DNA from: an uncultured Chryseobacterium sp.
GTDB lineage: Bacteria; Bacteroidota; Bacteroidia; Flavobacteriales; Weeksellaceae
DNA: 43,508 bases
NCBI GenBank assembly: GCA_913778505.1
Contig: CAJYWD010000002.1
Span: forward strand, 1 to 43,508
Reading direction: 5' to 3'
Below the pieces are notes generated by a model. The model was given only the letters and a program-made list of their open reading frames with translations. It was not told where the DNA came from and made no database searches. How positions within the stretch are numbered: position 1 is the first letter of the stretch; each line of letters starts with the position of its first letter. A program made the translations under genes and the position numbers. Shown in pieces: positions 1-9,853 of the stretch.

Positions 1-2882
1 GTTCGCCCATGATTCTGGCCGGCGGCATTGACGGCGATTTCAGGAGTCTGGATCCCGATAATCTCAATGGCTATCTCAATCTTCATAATTTTGCGATTTC
101 GGATACCAAAGAGGTTTATCCAATTCAGGACATCAGCCTCAATGCAGTTTCTACCGCAGATTCTACCAAGATTCAGTTTAACTCGCAGATCGCTGATGCA
201 GAGCTGAACGGGAAATATAAACTGACGCAGATCTTCGGTGCATTATCGCAGACGATTAACCAGTATTATCAATTCCAGAAGCCTGCTAAAGCTCAGAAAA
301 TTGATCCGGGGCAATATTTTGCGCTCATTGCGACCCTTAAAAATGACGATCTGATCCGGAAATTCGTACCTGAGCTTAAAAGTTTTGAAACCATTACCAT
401 AACAGGAAATTATAACGCCGACTCGCAATTGATAGAACTGGATGCAAAAATTCCACAGGTTTTATACGGTACCAATTCACTTGAAAATACCGGTTTGAAA
501 ATCACCAATCAGAATCAGGCGCTGCAATATAATTTGGATGTTGCATCACTCAAAAGCGAAAGTTTCGCACTTAATAAGGTGAATCTGAATGGTGATGTAG
601 CTCATAATATCATCAATTATAACATCACGACGAAGGATGACAAGGATCAGACACAGTTCCTGATTGCCGGAAATGCCAAATCAATGAACGATATCACGGA
701 AATTTCGCTAAAACCTGATGGCCTCAAGCTTAATTATATGGACTGGAACGTGGCCGATAATAATAAGATCCAGATTTTCAGTCAGGGAATTGTGGCAGAT
801 AATTTCAGGCTGAGTAATTCCGGAGCAGAAATTTCGCTTCAATCCGAAAGTAGCTCGCCCAGCAGTCCGCTGAATGTTTCACTGAAGGATTTTAAAATTG
901 AGACGATTACGGAGATCATTAAAAAAGATTCGCTTCTGGCAAAAGGAACCATTAACGGAACGGCTCAACTCAGGAACCTTTCCAAAAATATGACCTTTAC
1001 ATCGGACATTGATGTCACCGATCTGTTCGTATTTGGCAGTCCTGTGGGAAATCTGGATATTAAGGTGAATAACCAAGCCGCAAATCTTCTGAACGCCGAC
1101 ATAGCGTTAACAGGGAATAATAATGATGTAAAAATTGTGGGGAATTACAACACGGCCGCCAGTAGTTTTGATATGAATCTGATGATGAATCAACTTCAAA
1201 TGAAAACACTGCAAGGCTTCACGATGAACGCCATTACGAATACCGAGGGCTATCTCTCCGGTGATCTCAAAATAACAGGAACCACAGCGGCGCCGAAGAT
1301 TCTGGGCGATGTGAGAATGAATAATGTCGGATTGATGATTGCAAAAACGGGCAGTGACTTCCGGAACATCAATGATAAAATCGGGTTTACCAACCGCGGT
1401 ATTGAATTCGATAATTTCAAAATCAATGACAAAGACGGTAATTCACTCAACATAGATGGTCAGGTATTGACGCAGACTTACAGGGATTTTGTCTTCAATC
1501 TGGATATTGATGCCAAGGATTTTAAAGCGGTCAATTCGGAGAAATCCAATGATGCGATGATGTACGGTATTCTCGCAATTGATGCCGCACTGAAGGTGCG
1601 CGGGAACCTGGATCTTCCGAAAGTAGATGGTAGACTTGCAGTGGCAGATAATACGGATTTTACTTTCGTGCTGCCTCAGTCTGCGCCGTCGTTGCAGGAG
1701 AGAGACGGCATTGTGGAATTTGTAGACCAGGATCAGATCGCCTTGAATAAAACCATAAAGACCGATTCTCTCAACGCACAGACCAACTTCAAAGGTATGG
1801 ATGTGAGTGTGAATATCGAAGTGAGTAAAGAAGCCAAAATGTCGATTGTCATTGATAAGGCCAATGGTGATTTTGTCAATCTTCAGGGCGAAGCAGACCT
1901 TACCGGCGGTATTGACCCATCAGGAAAGACGACGCTCGTAGGTGTTTATCAGGTTGAAAAAGGTAGCTACGAAATGTCCGTGAGTGTGCTGAAACGTAAG
2001 TTTGATATCCAGAAAGGCAGCACTATTACCTGGACAGGCGAACCTACCACGGCCAATCTTGATATTACAGCCATTTATAAAAGTAACGTGGCGCCGATAG
2101 ACCTTGTGGAACAGCAGATGAACGATGCAGAACTTAACCAGTTCAAACAGAGAATCCCTTTCAATACGCTGCTGATTCTGAAAGGTGAATTGCTGAAGCC
2201 GGAGATCAGCTTTGATATTACTACCGATGAGAAGAATAATGCCGTCTCATCCCTGGTGACAGAAACGGTGGAAGGTAAACTCGCTCAATTGCGCGAGGAT
2301 GAAAACGAAATGAACAAGCAGGTTTTCGCAATGCTGTTACTGAACAGATTCGTGGGCGAAAATCCATTCCAGAGCAATTCGGGTGTCTCTGCAGAAACCA
2401 TGGCGCGACAAAGTGTGAGTAAAATATTGTCTCAGCAGATCAACAATCTGGCGTCCGATCTTATCAAAGGTGTAGACCTGAACTTCGATCTGGAGTCTAC
2501 GGAAGATTATTCCACAGGAAAACAAAACACCAGAACCGATCTCAATGTGGATGTGAGCAAACGTCTGCTGAACGACCGCTTAAAAGTCTCCGTGGGCAGC
2601 AACTTCGGGCTGGAAGGCGATGCCAGACAGAATGAGAATACCACCAATATTGCAGGTGATGTCACGGTGGATTACAGTCTTTCCAGGGACGGCCGCTATA
2701 TGCTGAGAGCTTACCGTAAAAATGATTACCAAGTGGCGTTGCAAGGTCAGATCGTGGAAACTGGCGTAGGGTTTATCATCACTTTGGATTATGACAAGTT
2801 CCGTGATATCTTCCGAAAATCCAGAAGACCGAACCGTGAGAGTAAAAGAAAAACAGATAACCAAGCCGTAGAATTTAAGTAA
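1..2882 (+). CDS. tamB: TamB-like translocation/assembly protein, 3' part
   Basis: This is the C-terminal part of TamB, the long inner-membrane-anchored, periplasm-spanning protein that works with an Omp85 partner in outer-membrane biogenesis. The frame is open to the left edge (codons for S-P precede the first Met), so the gene starts outside the window and the ATG at 9 is not its start. The 957 visible residues are an almost unbroken series of short beta-strand segments, as expected for the beta-taco groove. The conserved C-terminal TamB (DUF490) region covers roughly residues 590-940 and includes the segments GGIDPSGKTTLVGVYQVEKG and LILKGELLKPEISFDI. The stop codon overlaps the start of the next gene by one base (TAATG), so the two are translationally coupled. 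The following gene encodes the expected partner, which supports the call. Confidence 0.9.
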   Translation, partial: SPMILAGGIDGDFRSLDPDNLNGYLNLHNFAISDTKEVYPIQDISLNAVSTADSTKIQFNSQIADAELNGKYKLTQIFGALSQTINQYYQFQKPAKAQKIDPGQYFALIATLKNDDLIRKFVPELKSFETITITGNYNADSQLIELDAKIPQVLYGTNSLENTGLKITNQNQALQYNLDVASLKSESFALNKVNLNGDVAHNIINYNITTKDDKDQTQFLIAGNAKSMNDITEISLKPDGLKLNYMDWNVADNNKIQIFSQGIVADNFRLSNSGAEISLQSESSSPSSPLNVSLKDFKIETITEIIKKDSLLAKGTINGTAQLRNLSKNMTFTSDIDVTDLFVFGSPVGNLDIKVNNQAANLLNADIALTGNNNDVKIVGNYNTAASSFDMNLMMNQLQMKTLQGFTMNAITNTEGYLSGDLKITGTTAAPKILGDVRMNNVGLMIAKTGSDFRNINDKIGFTNRGIEFDNFKINDKDGNSLNIDGQVLTQTYRDFVFNLDIDAKDFKAVNSEKSNDAMMYGILAIDAALKVRGNLDLPKVDGRLAVADNTDFTFVLPQSAPSLQERDGIVEFVDQDQIALNKTIKTDSLNAQTNFKGMDVSVNIEVSKEAKMSIVIDKANGDFVNLQGEADLTGGIDPSGKTTLVGVYQVEKGSYEMSVSVLKRKFDIQKGSTITWTGEPTTANLDITAIYKSNVAPIDLVEQQMNDAELNQFKQRIPFNTLLILKGELLKPEISFDITTDEKNNAVSSLVTETVEGKLAQLREDENEMNKQVFAMLLLNRFVGENPFQSNSGVSAETMARQSVSKILSQQINNLASDLIKGVDLNFDLESTEDYSTGKQNTRTDLNVDVSKRLLNDRLKVSVGSNFGLEGDARQNENTTNIAGDVTVDYSLSRDGRYMLRAYRKNDYQVALQGQIVETGVGFIITLDYDKFRDIFRKSRRPNRESKRKTDNQAVEFK

Positions 2883-5230
2883 TGAAGCGTAATCTAAACA
2901 CTATTTATAAAATTGTACTAACTTCAGGAATCTCTGCATTCATCATGTCCTGCAGCAATACAAAATTCCTGAAGGAAGGCGAGATGCTGTACGTGGGAGG
3001 AGAAGTGAAGGTTAAAAACGACAGCCTCACCAAAAAAGAGCGTAAAGAATTACAAACCGCTCTGGAGGGAAATCTGACGCCTAAGCCTAACTCCTCTTTC
3101 TTAGGTTTAAGACCAAAACTATATGCGTACAACGTGACCAAGGAGCCTAAAAAAGAGAAAGGTTTGCGGTATTGGCTCAAATACAAATTCGGGGAAGAAC
3201 CAGTTTTGCTGGGCGATGTCGATCGAGAGTTCAATAAAGATATCATTGTTAATTATTCTGAGAACAAAGGTTATTTTAATGCACAGGCGACTTACGATAC
3301 TGTCTCAAAAAATAAAAAGGCCAAGGTCATCTATACGCTTAAGCCAGGATTCCGTTACACGATTAATCAGGTCAAGTTTCAGCAGGATTCTACCCTGATT
3401 AACCGTGAGATTCAGTCTTCAAAAGACAAAACACTTTTGAAAGTGGGCAATCCATTTGACCTGGATGTCATTAAAGCCGAGCGCAAGAGAATCGATGATG
3501 ACTTGAAAGATAAAGGTTTTTACTATTTCAGTCCAGATAACATCATTGTGCAGGCAGACAGTACCGTGACCAAAGATCATAAAGTGGAACTCAATGTGAA
3601 ACTCAAGGATAATACGCCTGCGCTTGCCACAGAGCAATATACCATTGATAAGGTGGTTGTATTTCCAAACTATAATCTCCGGGATGCCAAGCGTGGTCTC
3701 TACAATATCCCGATGAGCGCCGACTCGCTGAAAGGCTATGAGTACAATAATATTTATGTGGTAGATCCTGATAAAAAATTTAAACCAAAAATTTTCGATC
3801 GCGCGCTTTATTTTGAGACGGGAGATGTGTACAACCGCAAAGATCATAATCTGTCTCTGAACCGGCTGATAAGCCTGGGCGTATTTAAATTTGTGAAAAA
3901 TGAGTTCATTGTATCGGACTCTATTAATCATAAATTTGATGCTTATTACGTGCTGACGCCAAGAGAATTACAATCGCTTAGACTCGAAGCGTTGGGAAGA
4001 ACCAATTCTGCAAATTATGCCGGCAGTGAGCTTAACCTCAACTGGACGCAGCGGAATTTTTTCCGTGGTGCGGAGCAGTTCAAAGCGTCGGTTTATGGTG
4101 CTTTCGACGTCCAGATAGGCGGGCCGTCTGATGCCGAAAATATCTTCAGGGCTGGTGCTAATGCGCAGCTGTCTATTCCGAGGATTGTGGCACCGTTCAG
4201 GTTCCGTTCTGCCAGTGCATTTGTGCCTAGAACCAATGTTCAGATCGGATACGAATTCCAGAACAGAACCACATTGTACACCTTAAATACTTTCAATGCA
4301 TCTTTCGGATATGCGTGGAAAGAGAATGTGCGGAAGGAACACGAGCTGAAGCTGATTGATGTCTCCTTCATCAATCCTGCGAAAGAAACACCGAAATTCG
4401 ACACGCTGAAAATGAGTAATCCTTATCTGCAGAGAGTTACCGAACAGCAATTGATCTTCGGTCCTACATATTCATTTACCTATTCTACCACGATGCTTCC
4501 GCGCAAGAATACCATTTATTATAAAGGAATGCTGGATCTGGCGGGCAATCTGACCGGTCTTATCAGTGGTGCCAATTACAAGAATGGCGATGTAAAAACC
4601 GTTTTCGGAGTACCGTTCAGCCAGTATGCCAAGATTGAAAATGATTTCAGATTTTATCACAAATTCGGAGAGAAAACATCCTTTGCTTCCCGTTTTATTG
4701 CAGGCGTAGCTGTGCCTTATGGCAATTCGGAGCATATTCCTTTTTCAAGACAGTTTTTTGTGGGAGGAAGTAACAGTATCCGGGCTTTCCGTGCAAGGAC
4801 GCTTGGTCCGGGCAGCTACGATCCGCGTGGTGCGAACAATACCAGAGCCATCTTCGACCAGGCTGGTGATATCAAGCTGGAACTGAACGCAGAATACAGA
4901 CTCAATGTTTACAAATTCCTGAATCTTGCTTTCTTCGCCGATGCCGGAAATATCTGGCTCATCAATGATGATATTAATGCCAATGGAGTGAATGTGAGAC
5001 CTGGCGCCAAATTTACCAGCGATTTTATGAGCGAAGTTGCAATGGGCGCTGGACTGGGATTACGATTAGACTTTTCGATTCTCGTCCTGCGTCTGGACTT
5101 GGCGATGCCGCTTAGGGTACCATATAATGCTAAAGATGAGCGCTGGGTTCTGGATATGATCAATTTTGGAGATTCATCCTGGAGAAAGGATAATCTCATC
5201 CTAAACATTGCCATCGGTTATCCGTTCTAA
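2882..5230 (+). CDS. tamL: TamL-like lipoprotein Omp85 (BamA/TamA family)
   Basis: This 782-residue outer-membrane assembly factor of the Omp85 family is the Bacteroidota lipoprotein version of TamA. The N-terminus is a lipoprotein signal with lipobox I-M-S-C and lipidated Cys24. POTRA-like segments follow (about residues 100-280; for example YTLKPGFRYTINQVKF and KVGNPFDLDVIKAERKRID). From about residue 370 the sequence is a 16-strand-type barrel with alternating aromatic residues. It contains the family loop motif SIRAFRARTLGPG (the VRGF equivalent) and ends in the terminal aromatic G-Y-P-F. It overlaps tamB by one base, and TamB is its known partner. It is probably essential or important for envelope integrity in this group, but that is knowledge of relatives and not visible here. 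Confidence 0.9.
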   Translation: MKRNLNTIYKIVLTSGISAFIMSCSNTKFLKEGEMLYVGGEVKVKNDSLTKKERKELQTALEGNLTPKPNSSFLGLRPKLYAYNVTKEPKKEKGLRYWLKYKFGEEPVLLGDVDREFNKDIIVNYSENKGYFNAQATYDTVSKNKKAKVIYTLKPGFRYTINQVKFQQDSTLINREIQSSKDKTLLKVGNPFDLDVIKAERKRIDDDLKDKGFYYFSPDNIIVQADSTVTKDHKVELNVKLKDNTPALATEQYTIDKVVVFPNYNLRDAKRGLYNIPMSADSLKGYEYNNIYVVDPDKKFKPKIFDRALYFETGDVYNRKDHNLSLNRLISLGVFKFVKNEFIVSDSINHKFDAYYVLTPRELQSLRLEALGRTNSANYAGSELNLNWTQRNFFRGAEQFKASVYGAFDVQIGGPSDAENIFRAGANAQLSIPRIVAPFRFRSASAFVPRTNVQIGYEFQNRTTLYTLNTFNASFGYAWKENVRKEHELKLIDVSFINPAKETPKFDTLKMSNPYLQRVTEQQLIFGPTYSFTYSTTMLPRKNTIYYKGMLDLAGNLTGLISGANYKNGDVKTVFGVPFSQYAKIENDFRFYHKFGEKTSFASRFIAGVAVPYGNSEHIPFSRQFFVGGSNSIRAFRARTLGPGSYDPRGANNTRAIFDQAGDIKLELNAEYRLNVYKFLNLAFFADAGNIWLINDDINANGVNVRPGAKFTSDFMSEVAMGAGLGLRLDFSILVLRLDLAMPLRVPYNAKDERWVLDMINFGDSSWRKDNLILNIAIGYPF

Positions 5231-5250
5231 TCCAAATACATCACAATTAG

Positions 5251-5289
5251 AAAAAGCACTTCAACTGTCAGTTCGGGGTGCTTTTTTTT
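5251..5289 (+). terminator. Intrinsic terminator after tamL
   Basis: Left arm AAAAAGCACTTC pairs with right arm GGGGTGCTTTTT, followed by more T. It closes the tamB-tamL unit 20 bases after the stop codon. Confidence 0.8.
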
Positions 5290-5566
5290 GTGTCCAGCAA
5301 GATCATTGCTAATTTCTTTGTCTCAATATAAAAATAAATTAAATAAAATATTATTTTTGAAAAATCTTTAAAGATATATATGAATGTCTGTAATTAGTAA
5401 TAAATCAATTTTTAAGGATCGTCTATTTCCGAAGAAATCTCGATAATCTGAAATAAAACATTTTAGATTCTTTCAGACTGTCAAAATGACTGCTGATTGA
5501 AGCGTTATGATCAAAAAACAGACATTCATAAACATATAACTTTCTCATCTTAATATTATTAGATAT
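5290..5566. other. Intergenic region upstream of the kinase operon
   Basis: This AT-rich stretch has no credible ORF. Two partial promoter elements are visible. TATTTTTG at 5352-5359 fits the -7 consensus but has no TTTG at the right distance. TATAACTTTC at 5535-5544 contains TAACTTTC, a seven-of-eight match about 22 bases before the kinase ATG. An inverted repeat TCTGAAA (5447-5453) / TTTCAGA (5471-5477) could be an operator. None of these is decisive. Confidence 0.35.
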
Positions 5567-8500
5567 ATGAGTGATTTTCCGCTCCCTGGCAATGAAGAGG
5601 CTCGTCTGGAAAAGCTGGCTCTCCAGGACCTCCTCAATCTCCCGAAGGATCCCGAACTGGATATTTTTGCAGAAACTATCTGCATTATCACAGATTCCCC
5701 GGCCTCGTTAATTTCGGTTATGGAAAGCAAAACCCAACGGATGCAAAGCTGTGTAGGTATGGCCATAGACAGTGTGGAACGTGAGAATACACTCTGCCAA
5801 TATGCCATCGCTGACGGCGAAGTGGTGGTCATCAATGATACACTTCTGGATGACCGTTCCAGTAATAATCCGTTGATTGTTGCCGGAGGAATTCGGTTTT
5901 ACGCCGGTGTTCCTCTGCTGGATGAAGAAGGTTTTGCGCTCGGAACCATCTGCGCAATAGACTACAGGCCCAAAATGATTTCTGAGAAACAGGTGGAAGG
6001 TCTCAAAAAGCTGGCTTCTGCAGTCACCAGAATGCTGTTATCACGCCGGAAAACAATTGACGCCGATTATTTTCAGCAGACTTTTGACATATCCAATAAC
6101 CTGATCTGTGTACTGGACAGTCAGTATCGTTTTAAAGATCTCAATCCTGCCTTCGAAAAAACTTTCAGAATCGGAAAAGCAGAAGCCGTCGGAAAAGATT
6201 TTGTGGAAATACTTGGTAAAAATGACCAGTTTTCCTGTTCTATCAATGATTTTAAGGAAAAGAAGGATTCATCCTTCACCACATCCACTTTACATAATGA
6301 TGGGTCACAGACTTTGGTAGAATGGACCCTGAAGCAGAATGAAAAATTTTCTGAAATTTTCTGTTTCGGAATCAATGTCACGTCACATTCCGAAGAAAAA
6401 AGACAGTTGGAAAGTTCGGAAAGGCGCTTCCGCAGCTTTTTCGAAAATGCAATCGGGCTGATGAGCATGCACGATATGCAGGGTAATATTATTGCCGTTA
6501 ATGAAAAAGGAAGAGAGATGCTCAATTATTCCGCAGAGGAAGTCAAAAGTCTCAACCTGCGTGATTTGGTGCCGAGGAAAAATCATCAGGGTATGGAGGA
6601 TTATCTCCGGCGTATCAGCAAAAATAAGGAGGATTTCGGAAATATGATTCTCTGCACAAAGGACGGAGCAGAACTCATCTGGATGTATCATAATCTGGTA
6701 GAACTGGATGATGAGGGACAACCTTACGTTATCAGCACGGCGCTGAACGTTACTGAAAGGGTGACTCTGGAAAAAGACCTGCTGTCTACCAAAAAATTCC
6801 TGGAGCAGACCAGTTCCGTGGCTCAGGTAGGAGGCTGGGAAGTGAATCTTAAAACCAATAAGATCTTCTGGTCAGACAGCACGCGCGAAATCCATAGGAT
6901 GGAAGGCGATTATCAGCCGGATCTGGAAAACGCCATCGGATTCTATCAGAAAGATAATCAGGAACGGGTCAAGTTTTTATTCAATCGTGCGATTCAGGAA
7001 GGCATTCCGTATGACGAGGAATTTCAGCTGGTGCGCAACGACGGTGTTACCATCTGGGTTCGCGTAAAAGCCATCCCGGAATTTGAGAATGGCGAATGTG
7101 TAAGGGTCTTTGGCATCATTCAGGACATTGACGCGTTCAAAAAAATGTATCTGGACATCACCAAGAAAGAAGCCATGATGCAGTCTTTCGTCACTTATGT
7201 ACCGGACGCTATTGCGATGTTTGATAAGGATCTGAATTACCTTTCAGTAAGTACCAGCTGGAAAGAGGAATTTGATATGAAAAATATAGACCTTATCGGT
7301 CACAATCTTTTTACCATTTCACCGAACGTTCCGGAGGCGCGTAAGATGATCTACCGCGCCGCATTGCAAGGCCACGTTTACGTAAATGATGATTTTGAAG
7401 TAAGCCTCAACGAATCCGAAGAGACACAGCATTACAGTTTAAAAGTCGGGCCGTGGTACGTTTCCGAAAACGAGATCGGCGGAATTATTGTCTCGGTCAA
7501 AAATACCACCAATGCCGTTTTAGTCAACCGGGAACTCAAGGAAGCTAAAAGAATGGCGGATATTGCCAGCAAAACCAAGTCTGAGTTTCTGGCCAATATG
7601 AGCCACGAAATCAGAACGCCGCTTAATGGTGTGATCGGATTTTCCGATTTATTGCTAAGAACACCACTGAACGACATCCAGACTCAATATCTGAATTATA
7701 TCAATGAATCCGGAGAAAATCTTCTCAACATCATCAATGACATTCTTGATTTTTCTAAAATCGAATCAGGGAAAATGGAATTGGTCGTAGAGCCGAGCGA
7801 TGTCTACGATATGGTGAGTCAGGTAATTAACGTGATTCTCTACCAGTCTCAGAAAAAAAATATCGAACTTCTTCTGAATATTGAACAGGGACTTCCAAGG
7901 ACTCTGATGGTAGATTCCGCAAGGCTAAAACAGATTCTTATCAATCTGCTTGGCAATGCGGTTAAATTTACGGAAAAAGGAGAGATCGAACTTAAAGTTG
8001 AGAAGCTTAACATCGATGAAAAAAATATAAAGCTTCGGTTTTCTGTGCGAGATACAGGCATCGGGATTCCGGAAGATAAGCAGAAGTATATCTTCGATGC
8101 CTTTACGCAGGAAAACAGTTCCATCAGCAAACGCTATGGCGGGACAGGTCTTGGATTGACCATTTCCAATAACATTTTGGGATACATGGGAAGTCATCTT
8201 TCGCTGGAAAGTGAGCTGGAAAAAGGCTCCGTATTTTTCTTCGAGATCGAAATGCCTTACGAAATGTCGGAAATCAAAGATGATAACGATGATCTTTCTA
8301 TCAGCCGGGTTCTGATCGTAGATGACAATGAAGCGAACAGGATTATTCTCCAGCACATGTTAGCCTACAAAAATGTTGATTCTGTTTTGGCAGCCAATGG
8401 GATGGAGGCTTTGCAATTGCTTCTGAAAGGCGAACGGTTTGATGTTATTCTGATGGATTATCACATGCCTATCATTTCTGGGCTGGAAACAATTGATAAA

Positions 8501-9469
8501 ATCCGCGAACTGTTTAGCCAGCGTAACGAAACTTCTCCGTTGGTGATTCTACACACGTCATCCGAGGAACATGATGTGATCAATTCTTTCAAAAAGGAAG
8601 AAAATTCCTACTTCCTCATGAAGCCTATCAAGTCCGAGGAACTTTACAAAACATTGAGACGTGTTGAGAAAAATACGCAGATCCAGGTCGGCGAAGTGAA
8701 AGTAGAAAACACAAAAACATTGTCTGTCCTGGATGATATTGATGTTCTTTTGGTGGATGATAATCCTGTCAATATGGTTCTGAATAACAGAATGATGAAA
8801 GTTTTGATCCCTAATGCGAAACTTACCGAAGCTGTGAACGGACTGGAAGCGCTGGAAGCTTGTAAGAAAAAATCTTTTTCAATCATCCTGATGGATGTTC
8901 AGATGCCAATAATGGATGGAATAGAAGCTACCAAGCAGATTCGTGAGATTGCGGGCTACGAGAATGTTCCGATTATCGGTGTTACAGCGGGAAATGTCCT
9001 TGGCGAAAGAGAAAAATGCATCGCGTGTGGAATGGACGATTTTCTCCCAAAACCGCTGCGCCAGTCTCAGTTGGAAGAAATGCTGAGCAAACATCTTGAT
9101 GTTCAGGATCATCAGCAACAGGATAAACAATTGGTAATAGAAGATCACCTTAATACGGAAATGCTTAACGAGCAAGTTGGCGATGATGTTGAGTTCCGAA
9201 ATATGTTTCTGAATCTGGTTGTAAAGCAACTTCATCAGGCTGACGAAGATATTGCGCTGGCAATTAGCGAAAAGAACAGGTCAGATGTTGAGGCTATTCT
9301 GCATAAACTCCGTGGTACAGCGGGAATTGCTGGTCTTTTTAAATTATCCGAAATCTCGGTAAAATGGGAGAAAGATGCCAGTGAAATGATAGATTTCCAA
9401 AAGCTGAATGATGAAATAAGGGAAGAAATCTCAGTTGGTCTTGATATTATAAAAAGTTTAATAAAATAA
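5567..9469 (+). CDS. Hybrid sensor histidine kinase: GAF-PAS(x4)-HisKA-HATPase-REC-REC-HPt
   Basis: This 1300-residue cytoplasmic hybrid kinase has no obvious membrane segment. Domains in order are: GAF (about 25-165); four PAS modules (about 170-275, 288-400, 410-525, 535-650); HisKA with phosphoacceptor His680 in NMSHEIRTPLNGVIGF; HATPase (about 780-895) with N box ILINLLGNAVKF, G1 DTGIGI and G2 GGTGLGL; receiver 1 with Asp964 in ILMDYHMP; receiver 2 with Asp1110 in ILMDVQMP; and an HPt domain with His1246 in LHKLRGTAG. A complete phosphorelay is therefore present in one chain. The stop lies 15 bases before a stand-alone receiver gene, followed by a HEAT protein and a GT2-sulfatase fusion with a 7-base overlap, so the four genes look like one operon. 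GAF and PAS ligands cannot be told from sequence; the lack of a transmembrane sensor suggests an intracellular signal. Confidence 0.93.
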   Translation: MSDFPLPGNEEARLEKLALQDLLNLPKDPELDIFAETICIITDSPASLISVMESKTQRMQSCVGMAIDSVERENTLCQYAIADGEVVVINDTLLDDRSSNNPLIVAGGIRFYAGVPLLDEEGFALGTICAIDYRPKMISEKQVEGLKKLASAVTRMLLSRRKTIDADYFQQTFDISNNLICVLDSQYRFKDLNPAFEKTFRIGKAEAVGKDFVEILGKNDQFSCSINDFKEKKDSSFTTSTLHNDGSQTLVEWTLKQNEKFSEIFCFGINVTSHSEEKRQLESSERRFRSFFENAIGLMSMHDMQGNIIAVNEKGREMLNYSAEEVKSLNLRDLVPRKNHQGMEDYLRRISKNKEDFGNMILCTKDGAELIWMYHNLVELDDEGQPYVISTALNVTERVTLEKDLLSTKKFLEQTSSVAQVGGWEVNLKTNKIFWSDSTREIHRMEGDYQPDLENAIGFYQKDNQERVKFLFNRAIQEGIPYDEEFQLVRNDGVTIWVRVKAIPEFENGECVRVFGIIQDIDAFKKMYLDITKKEAMMQSFVTYVPDAIAMFDKDLNYLSVSTSWKEEFDMKNIDLIGHNLFTISPNVPEARKMIYRAALQGHVYVNDDFEVSLNESEETQHYSLKVGPWYVSENEIGGIIVSVKNTTNAVLVNRELKEAKRMADIASKTKSEFLANMSHEIRTPLNGVIGFSDLLLRTPLNDIQTQYLNYINESGENLLNIINDILDFSKIESGKMELVVEPSDVYDMVSQVINVILYQSQKKNIELLLNIEQGLPRTLMVDSARLKQILINLLGNAVKFTEKGEIELKVEKLNIDEKNIKLRFSVRDTGIGIPEDKQKYIFDAFTQENSSISKRYGGTGLGLTISNNILGYMGSHLSLESELEKGSVFFFEIEMPYEMSEIKDDNDDLSISRVLIVDDNEANRIILQHMLAYKNVDSVLAANGMEALQLLLKGERFDVILMDYHMPIISGLETIDKIRELFSQRNETSPLVILHTSSEEHDVINSFKKEENSYFLMKPIKSEELYKTLRRVEKNTQIQVGEVKVENTKTLSVLDDIDVLLVDDNPVNMVLNNRMMKVLIPNAKLTEAVNGLEALEACKKKSFSIILMDVQMPIMDGIEATKQIREIAGYENVPIIGVTAGNVLGEREKCIACGMDDFLPKPLRQSQLEEMLSKHLDVQDHQQQDKQLVIEDHLNTEMLNEQVGDDVEFRNMFLNLVVKQLHQADEDIALAISEKNRSDVEAILHKLRGTAGIAGLFKLSEISVKWEKDASEMIDFQKLNDEIREEISVGLDIIKSLIK

Positions 9470-9484
9470 AAAGTCTGAAACGTT

Positions 9485-9841
9485 ATGTTAATTTTGATTG
9501 CCGAAGATGATGAGTTGATTCTCAAAACAATCGAACACAAATTACTGAAAGAAGGTCACGAAGTTATCCTTACCAGAAACGGAAAGGAAGCCATCGAAAC
9601 CTTAAAGGAAAAAGATGTGGATGTGGCCATTACCGATATAATGATGCCATTTGCTTCCGGCATTGAGATTTTGTCTGCACTGAAAACGATGAAAAAACAG
9701 ACACCGGTCATTATGCTCTCCAGTATGGGACAGGAAGAAGTGGTTTTGAATGCCTTTGACCTCGGCGCTTCCGACTTTATTGTCAAGCCTTTCAGTCCTA
9801 ATGAATTGATGCTCAGGATTAAACGTTTTATGCCCAAATAG
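9485..9841 (+). CDS. Single-domain response regulator (CheY-like)
   Basis: This 118-residue stand-alone receiver has the acidic pair Asp8/Asp9, phosphoacceptor Asp51 in ITDIMMPFASG, the conserved Ser in IMLSSMG and the conserved Lys in FIVKPFSPNE. No output domain follows, so it must act by protein contact or as a phosphate shuttle. It starts 15 bases after the hybrid kinase, whose HPt domain is a natural phosphodonor, and ends 12 bases before the HEAT protein gene. The arrangement suggests that it relays the kinase state to the membrane proteins encoded downstream; that link is inference. Confidence 0.93.
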   Translation: MLILIAEDDELILKTIEHKLLKEGHEVILTRNGKEAIETLKEKDVDVAITDIMMPFASGIEILSALKTMKKQTPVIMLSSMGQEEVVLNAFDLGASDFIVKPFSPNELMLRIKRFMPK

Positions 9842-9853
9842 AATGTATTTCTG

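Noticed and set aside
3419-3931. 170-codon open frame on the minus strand
   Set aside because: It is antisense to the POTRA region of tamL and has no family features.
5352-5359. TATTTTTG as promoter of the kinase operon
   Set aside because: The nearest TTTG is 31 bases upstream, outside the usual 17-23 range, and the box is over 200 bases from the gene.
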